Both the position numbers and the translations under genes were made by a program. A DNA stretch of 64,000 bases from Hydractinia symbiolongicarpus (lineage: Eukaryota > Cnidaria > Hydrozoa > Anthoathecata > Hydractiniidae). The DNA lies in contig NC_079881.1 in the NCBI RefSeq assembly GCF_029227915.1, positions 10,825,501 to 10,889,500 of the forward strand. The letters are read 5' to 3'. The notes below the pieces were generated by a model, which ran no database searches, was not told the origin of the DNA, and saw nothing but the letters and a program-made list of their open reading frames with translations. Below are positions 61,101 through 64,000 of the stretch, piece after piece. Within the stretch, counting starts at the first letter, position 1. Every line of letters starts with the position of its first letter.

Positions 61101-63916
61101 ATTTATAAGAAGTAAGTTGTATTTGTAAATGGTCAAACCTAAATGTATTAAAGGTAAAAATCACAAAGTAAAAATTTAATTTTGTAGATTTTGATATTAT
61201 TAGGGAATTCGAAGACATTGTTGTCCCTTTTATTTTTATGTTCTGCACAACGTTTTTTAGTGAAAAATTTTTTTTGGCAAATTTAGATAGTCAACCTAAC
61301 CTACCTGTACTTCTGTTGACTATCAAAAAAATCGCGAAAAATTGTACATAAAAAATTAAGTACTCATTAGCGAATTATTACGATTTTTTGAACTTTTTGT
61401 GTTTTTTTAAATTCCTTAGACATTAATCAATATTTAACATTTGGACTAATTTTTTAAGTTAGGGTTTAGAAAGTTGAACTGATGGAAATACTGAATCTGC
61501 ATAATTTCTGTAACTTTTGTATTTCATTGAAATTTACTAGTGATCTATAGATAGGATTATGTATGTTATTTTTAAAGAAACTTACACATGTTGCTATAAT
61601 ATTGTTAAAATGTTACTTTCAAGTCAACTTGACCAATTGGAAAATACAACGTCACAGGATGACTCCGAGATGAATGAACTTCGAGAAGAATTTACAAAAA
61701 GAATTGGAGAATCGGACAAGAAACTGCAAGCAGCTGTCAAGGTAGTTTTCTTCTAATTATTCTCAACTCCAGGGTTAGTTTCCGTGAATTTTTTCTGTTA
61801 AAATTTTTTCATGACTACCTCCTGTTACTACTAACAATGTCAGGCTACAATAATAAGTTTTTTAGCCTTTGTAATGACTGATTAATATCAGATAACCAAC
61901 AGTTTTCTGCTTCGTTTACTCGCTTGACCAATACCAGTTGCTTCAGATTTTTCACTCACTTGACACGACTTGTTCTTATTGCCAACCTTTTTTAAAAGTC
62001 GAGTCTAATCCTTTTATTGGTCTTAAAACAAAGATTGAGCGAAATTAATTACTAATAATTGTTACTAAATATAGTTTGTTTATATATAGGATCGTGATTA
62101 TTATAAAAACAAGTTAATAGAAACAGAGGAAAGATTAACACAAAGGTATATGCGTATTCATGTTGGTGGATCATTTATTTGCTTGTTTTTCCATGCCTCC
62201 TTGTAAGCAGAACCTTTGGAGATTGCTAGTACAGTACCCTGCCGGCAACATCACTGGAAAGATCAGCGGTAAAGGCGCTTTTCCCCGGTTGGATTGAAAT
62301 ATGAAACTGTTCTGTACATTAAATGAGAAACTGCCTATGTGGTCCCTCCTGGAAACAATAGACGAGTATATTCTTCAAGCTTTTTGAATTTTGTAGTATT
62401 TAATAACCTGTGGTATGCTTCTATGTTTTGGGCAGTTGGCAGTGGTTTGTTCAAATCAAAAGAATCAATATTTTAGCATTGTATGAAGCCCTACCACTGT
62501 AAAAATCAAAGCACCCGAAAGAAATTTTGACATTTTTACCCCCTAGATTCTTCCCCATATTAACCATTACAACAAAATCCCTCAGGCTGTTACGACGCTG
62601 TGTTATACTCATACTAACTATTCGTTTTTGTAGGTATTTTTATAATTTTGATATTATAACTTTCTACTATTTTTCAGTGCTAACGAGCAGGTATCTGCAT
62701 TAAGTCAGTCACTTATCGAGAAAGAAGACACAATCAAAGGCTTGTTGGACGAAGGTAAATTACTCTAGATTTTGCGATCTTTTTTGATAGGTAATAACTA
62801 TAGGCATTTTTTCGGCATAATTTTGTGACAAATAAACACTTGTAGAATCTCCTATACCAATAAAAGAAGAAAAAAATTATATTTTTTTTTTCATTGAGAC
62901 TTCACAAGAACTAATGCACTAATCATTTTTTGTGTTTTTTTTCAGGAGAAGCATTATCGAAAAAAGAACTAGACGCGAACAATCGAATAAAAAAATTACG
63001 TGTGAAATTAAAAGATATCACAAAGAAGAATGAGACTTATTTGTATGTTTGTAACATTTTTTTCACAACAATCTGATAGCCAGGTGGAAGACTTCCCTTC
63101 CAAAGTGAGAGGTCATAGTTACCCATTCGAGTCATTTCTAATCTTAGAACAGTGTAAGGGTTGCCACACCTTTTTAAGTCTAATTTTTTCAAATTTTTTC
63201 TCACATTTCCTATTAAAATGAAGAAGAAAGGATGAAACGATGTTGGACTTCTAATATAAAGCTTAAAAAGTTGGTTAAAAAATCTTTTAATTTTTTTTTT
63301 ATTCAAACTTTATCAATGCATAGATAATATAAAGTTGATTTGATTAACCAAAATGACACTCGTTTGCTCGTCCCAGGCTTCTTAATTTTTTGCTGACGAC
63401 CCCATGATTTTGGATCTGCATCATCTGTTTCGCATCACCCTAATATCAGGGTACCTGAATGAGTTGCAATTTTTTATTATTATTATTATTTCGCCCGTAA
63501 CTGTGTTATCTTTATTCAGGGAAAGCATCCAAGAAAAAGAAAAGGAAATAGATACATTGAAAGAAATAAACAGAGAAAAAGAAGTGAATGAAAAGAAAAT
63601 CGAGGGTACAATTTCTGTTGTTATTTTCGTTTTTCTTATTTTTGCTAAATCTTATTGATGTAAATGAACATTTCTCTATAATATACTATTTCAAAATACA
63701 GGAAAACTTAAGTTAGATGTCATTCTCTGTAAATTTATATTAGAACCCTCTTTTTATTTCTTCTCATGGGATTTTATTTTTGTTTTTAGCTGAGCTACAG
63801 AAATTAGAAGGAATTACAGATTCACAAGAAGATGAAATTTCCGTGTTAAAAGAAAAATTAGATGATACTGAAGAAAAATACAACGCTATGGAAGCAACGA
63901 TGCAAAATGCTTACGC
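37131..63916 (+). CDS. TMF1: TMF1-like golgin (TATA element modulatory factor / ARA160), 5' part; continues beyond window
   Basis: Nine exons: 37131-37275, 59939-60789, 61008-61111, 61624-61741, 62090-62145, 62678-62754, 62946-63042, 63520-63605, 63790-63916, all GT-AG and in phase; the last donor is GTGAGT, so more exons follow outside. About 550 residues are seen. Exon 1 encodes 'MSWFDTSSFSKYSKFAKTAL' then 'KQAQQNIDKVLDI', close to the vertebrate TMF1 N-terminus. Exon 2 opens near 'TDNFFDSFL' and is otherwise a low-complexity acidic/lysine region. Exons 3-9 encode continuous coiled coil with TMF1-like blocks 'LREEFTKRIGESDKKLQ', 'LIEKEDTIKGLLDEGEALSK' and 'NNRIKKLRVKLKDI', within the conserved TMF DNA-binding/coiled-coil segment. 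TMF1 is a Golgi tether that binds Rab6; earlier names reflect TATA-element and androgen-receptor binding. Intron 1 is about 22.7 kb and contains other genes. An unseen small exon inside intron 1 is possible, although phases agree without one. Confidence 0.9.
38042..38088 (+). repeat. T-rich homopolymer tract
   Basis: Runs of T separated by AA in TMF1 intron 1. Confidence 0.85.
39146..40162 (-). CDS. Class A (rhodopsin-like) GPCR 1, intronless, nested in TMF1 intron 1
   Basis: Single exon. The ATG at 40162 (MNNHEEE) is chosen; the longer open frame starts from GTG at 40219. Product 338 aa with seven helices: TM1 with Asn1.50 ('VALNSFCLHVI'), TM2 'INLLVFQLFQGLVVIPF', TM3 Cys3.25 ('AICNGF') and DRY-like 'TIDRFLAV', TM4 Trp ('AIWIYIL'), an ECL2 cysteine ('CDYNQKKIW'), TM5 Pro ('ALPYLIIVAAY'), TM6 'LLWLPSVCYY', TM7 'KYIAFFNALVTPVIYCF', then a short cytoplasmic tail. 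Plasma-membrane receptor coupling to G proteins by family; ligand unknown. Position 2.50 is Gln not Asp and the NPxxY motif is TPVIY. TM7 has no Lys at the opsin retinal position. It is the most diverged of the four paralogs and lies farthest from them. Confidence 0.9.
   Translation of the reverse strand: MNNHEEESETFCTISIVLLGILSVMTVALNSFCLHVIRTSKHLLKKSSTFLIINLLVFQLFQGLVVIPFYIAKQFHHLPNVWKTAICNGFRFSYMVAFYGTCLGVLLTTIDRFLAVYWLTTYKVRLTKRRVTGLSLAIWIYILVLCALPFFNKAEITKTVSNCEIHVKCDYNQKKIWTIMMLTVNTALPYLIIVAAYIYVIRRVKFIEKRSQPRNSLCFDVTLDNQRVITVKHKDLTKHKKITYLALQLCIVYALLWLPSVCYYTLQHVCPTCFTQNYKDSCWSVYTGFIIKYIAFFNALVTPVIYCFYQKDFRRSVNLRRSTQSIDSDKRSLIPNQV
40163..43849. other. TMF1 intron 1 sequence between GPCR 1 and the THAP ORF
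   Basis: AT-rich. One plus-strand 83-codon frame (41177-41428) could encode two hydrophobic helices, but it has no family match I recognise and is not called. No repeats of note. Confidence 0.4.
43850..44179 (-). CDS. THAP-type zinc finger protein or fragment
   Basis: 109-codon open frame from ATG at 44179. Residues 1-70 fit the C2CH THAP domain: 'MVSCSAFRC' at the start (the two Cys), 'SSHRIP' followed by 'RQKWLNKI', then 'YICLSHFTDSSFKRDL' with the C..H pair. THAP domains bind DNA and occur in transcription regulators and P-element-like transposases. The terminal AVPxxF box expected after the finger is not visible, and the C-terminal 30 residues look unrelated. This may be a domain exon of a larger gene, a transposon remnant or a truncated copy. 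It is antisense within TMF1 intron 1. Confidence 0.6.
   Translation of the reverse strand: MVSCSAFRCTNRSEKCKEVSSHRIPSVKKKLRQKWLNKIHRAGDLPSNQSFYICLSHFTDSSFKRDLQEINFHIKILPLCKNAILASECDQSFSFFLVSLLVLVSTEHN
44736..44798 (+). repeat. Tandem repeat, 3 units of 21 bp
   Basis: Units of the form 'ttacaa…a.gtaacaaaaa' repeat three times with few differences. Confidence 0.8.
44885..44934 (+). repeat. Tandem duplication, 29-bp period
   Basis: 'aaatcttcatacatgctaca' and the next bases recur after 29 bp; the second unit is partial. Confidence 0.88.
48245..48640 (-). repeat. Reverse-oriented dispersed repeat
   Basis: Within about 48490-48600 the reverse complement contains 'aaaatgtataggat', 'cttttgacaagggttaagga' and 'gggtttaaaagtttt', matching the unit at 36220-36300. 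The left part begins 'tctatataataatatgaagg' then 'ctatgtctgtctgtacc', a form reminiscent of some Helitron-like 5' ends; that classification is only a guess. Confidence 0.5.
49169..49201. repeat. Perfect palindrome, 16-bp arms with 1-nt centre
   Basis: AAGTAATCACCAATCA, a single T, then the exact reverse complement. It lies in TMF1 intron 1 about 1 kb beyond the 3' end of GPCR 2. Confidence 0.95.
50178..51290 (-). CDS. Class A GPCR 2, intronless, nested in TMF1 intron 1
   Basis: Single exon, 370 aa from ATG at 51290. The extracellular N-terminus is almost absent: TM1 starts within a few residues (Asn1.50 in 'ATFVNGACIIII'). TM2 'LNLLIAQLFQGLVVFPF', TM3 Cys ('LFCDGF') and 'GVDRFIAT', TM4 'SVWLYTL', ECL2 with NxT/S sites and 'SNCTYIQSKVW', TM5 'CLIPYIIIVLLY', TM6 'LFFWSPSVIYY', TM7 'KYLAFLDSLAAPLIYCF', and a C-tail of about 50 residues. 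Asp2.50 is Gln and NPxxY is APLIY. Closely related to GPCRs 3 and 4 in ECL2, TM6 and TM7. Ligand unknown. Confidence 0.92.
   Translation of the reverse strand: MVHITVIIILLCLLAVAATFVNGACIIIIYKSRTLMKRPSTFFILNLLIAQLFQGLVVFPFYAGKKGDISDKMWSRLFCDGFRFMYMLTFYLSTLGVLIIGVDRFIATFYALRYKSIVTRKRALVTILSVWLYTLSLCLLPFQKQNTTKQYQIINTSKLGENFTTVTILKHESNCTYIQSKVWTLSMLVINCLIPYIIIVLLYRVIIRKIRQLDHRIRTRAQSLCNIHAVDCEAILTKGAEQNKTLTNVSIFLSVAYLFFWSPSVIYYTLFYICPKACFIDGYTQSKAEFYVGFVTKYLAFLDSLAAPLIYCFSYEHFRKYLTFNCNLLEKSSYSPAEANTETIVEKYQLQGTHFVILNRSNVYRKKYSV
51291..53043. other. TMF1 intron 1 sequence between GPCR 2 and GPCR 3
   Basis: No gene supported. It must hold the promoter of GPCR 2 and the 3' UTR of GPCR 3. Overlapping frames at 51510-51839 on both strands have no recognisable features. 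Confidence 0.45.
53044..54126 (-). CDS. Class A GPCR 3, intronless, nested in TMF1 intron 1
   Basis: Single exon, 360 aa from ATG at 54126 (MEDKTSFK). TM1 'ATFLNAVCIFVIV', TM2 'VNLLIVHFLQGLVVFPF' (His at 2.50), TM3 Cys ('IICDGF') and 'SVDRFLAT', TM4 'CWAYVL', ECL2 'AKCRYQQSSLW', TM5 'CVVPYVFVVLFY', a long basic and serine-rich ICL3 (about 45 residues), TM6 'FFFWSPSVIYY', TM7 'KYLAFLDALAAPLIYCL', short tail. NPxxY is APLIY. Same gene order and strand as GPCR 2, 1.75 kb away; tandem paralog. Ligand unknown. Confidence 0.92.
   Translation of the reverse strand: MEDKTSFKTATITLVSLLAILATFLNAVCIFVIVTSKKLLQRPSMYLIVNLLIVHFLQGLVVFPFYAAKKEKFESFKQNQIICDGFRFSYMVTFYAAIWNVLLISVDRFLATWFVMRYREIVTKNRVIGIIALCWAYVLSLCLIPFNSEEYIIKQSVSAYNASSDTRNTTVFSKVHAKCRYQQSSLWTTLMLACNCVVPYVFVVLFYQMILYQIRKIEGRSRSATTSSSYSVENQTRVEEKRVLSKKTNKKCEDVEVRKNKKLTYLAMFLSISYFFFWSPSVIYYILWSVCPNTCFSKNYKTSPEEPYVGFLTKYLAFLDALAAPLIYCLHHEEFRKIMRQKTGRNKEQRELLTESHIAE
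54127..57607. other. TMF1 intron 1 sequence between GPCR 3 and GPCR 4
   Basis: About 3.5 kb without a supported gene. Includes a 79-bp-period tandem duplication at 54.5 kb. A short duplicated phrase 'ggaaacacgaaatg' at about 56330 also occurs near 25735. Confidence 0.45.
54502..54636 (+). repeat. Tandem duplication, 79-bp period
   Basis: 'tagagctt.aataattaatg', then 'aaaaaagcaca' and 'gttcatttgcttgtacaaaa', occur at 54502-54580 and 54581-54636 with few changes. Confidence 0.88.
57608..58606 (-). CDS. Class A GPCR 4, intronless, nested in TMF1 intron 1
   Basis: Single exon, 332 aa from ATG at 58606 (MEDFMFKM). TM1 'AVGLNSVCIFVLY', TM2 'LSLLIIHLLQGTVVFPL' (His at 2.50), TM3 Cys ('IFCNGY') and 'GMDRLLAT', TM4 'LLWIYVA', ECL2 'RSCTYKQSELW', TM5 'CTLPYLLIVACY', TM6 'ILFWSPSVIYY', TM7 'KYLAFSDSVAAPLIYCF', basic C-tail. 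DRY is reduced to DRL and NPxxY to APLIY. MED at the N-terminus is shared with GPCR 3, suggesting these two share a recent common ancestor. It is the family member closest to TMF1 exon 2. Ligand unknown. Confidence 0.92.
   Translation of the reverse strand: MEDFMFKMIKVNLLCLLIILAVGLNSVCIFVLYSTKSTRDRPSMLLLLSLLIIHLLQGTVVFPLYVGKVLNIGSVEWKLIFCNGYRFTYMVTYYTAVLNVLCIGMDRLLATWCVLKYKHIASKRNVLCCIGLLWIYVASLCILPFFTETINNRYMNSTTQNNSYRSCTYKQSELWTSFMLLINCTLPYLLIVACYKLIIYRVKLIKNNTQHCHTRSIDYNKTIIINEEVRKHHLITRLSCILSVVYILFWSPSVIYYLLQSFCKGCFNTEYEGSITEQTVGFIVKYLAFSDSVAAPLIYCFYHKDFRKLISEARKNIKHLIYFNKRASMDIN
58607..59450. other. TMF1 intron 1 sequence upstream of GPCR 4
   Basis: Probably carries the GPCR 4 promoter on the minus strand. 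No gene is recognised. Confidence 0.45.
59455..59830 (+). repeat. Long pyrimidine-rich tract of degenerate 'ttttcttata' units
   Basis: About 375 bp of 10-11-bp units such as 'ttttcttata', 'ttttcctatc' and 'ttttcatata', ending about 110 bp before the acceptor of TMF1 exon 2. It generates a spurious Phe/Ile/Tyr-rich frame (59415-59771) that should not be annotated as protein. Confidence 0.92.
62205..62395 (+). repeat. SINE-like repeat in TMF1 intron 5
   Basis: The 3' part, with 'tccctcctggaaacaataga' then 'cgagtatattc' (62342-62373), matches the tail region of the SINE at 32548-32882. The 5' part is different and has no clear A/B boxes, so it is a related but distinct or truncated member. Confidence 0.55.
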
Positions 63917-64000
63917 GTGAGTACTAAACTGGAATTTCGCGGGTGCAAGTTTTTTGCTCTTTCCTAGTGGTGTCAAATTTTGCAGGTTGTAGTTTTTTAA

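Noticed and set aside
1-64000. CRISPR array, operon or prokaryote-type defence system
   Set aside because: The sequence is a spliced eukaryotic genome. The tandem repeats found have no spacer-repeat pattern.

Overview
This is an AT-rich, intron-rich animal genome segment. Spliced genes with standard GT-AG introns, GABA-A-like Cys-loop receptors, a meiotic recombinase, a golgin and intronless class A GPCRs all point to a metazoan. The base composition, compact introns and repeat load suggest a cnidarian, probably a hydrozoan, but that taxonomic placement is inference. All gene models were built by hand from reading frames, splice sites and family knowledge.

Layout. (1) 1-4750 is mostly repeat and intergenic DNA, with one clear MITE (473-713, TAA target duplication). 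(2) 4751-17158 holds two head-to-tail paralogous Cys-loop ligand-gated channel genes, each with seven exons and the same intron phases, and both with the PAR motif of anion channels. A decayed PIF/Harbinger transposon (AT-hook/Myb-like ORF on +, DDE nuclease on -) lies between them at about 7870-10200. (3) 18387-19321 (-) is a two-exon gene for a small secreted protein with ten cysteines in its C-terminal part. (4) 20915-27531 (-) is a complete 14-exon DMC1 meiotic recombinase gene with micro-exons of 10, 14 and 19 nt. (5) 28600-36500 is gene-poor and repeat-rich: a Tigger/pogo relic, tRNA-derived SINEs (two in opposite orientation), a (CAA)n tract and other dispersed repeats. (6) 37131 to beyond the window end (+) is TMF1, a golgin with long coiled coils. 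Nine exons are seen, and the C-terminal part lies outside the window.

The most striking feature is intron 1 of TMF1 (37276-59938, about 22.7 kb). It holds four intronless class A GPCR genes, all antisense to TMF1, plus an antisense THAP zinc-finger ORF. The four receptors are paralogs. They share the loss of two near-universal class A residues (Asp2.50 to Gln/His, and the Asn of NPxxY to Thr/Ala) and a conserved Lys in TM7, so they look like a locally expanded lineage with an altered sodium-site/activation switch. No operon-like or CRISPR-like system is present.
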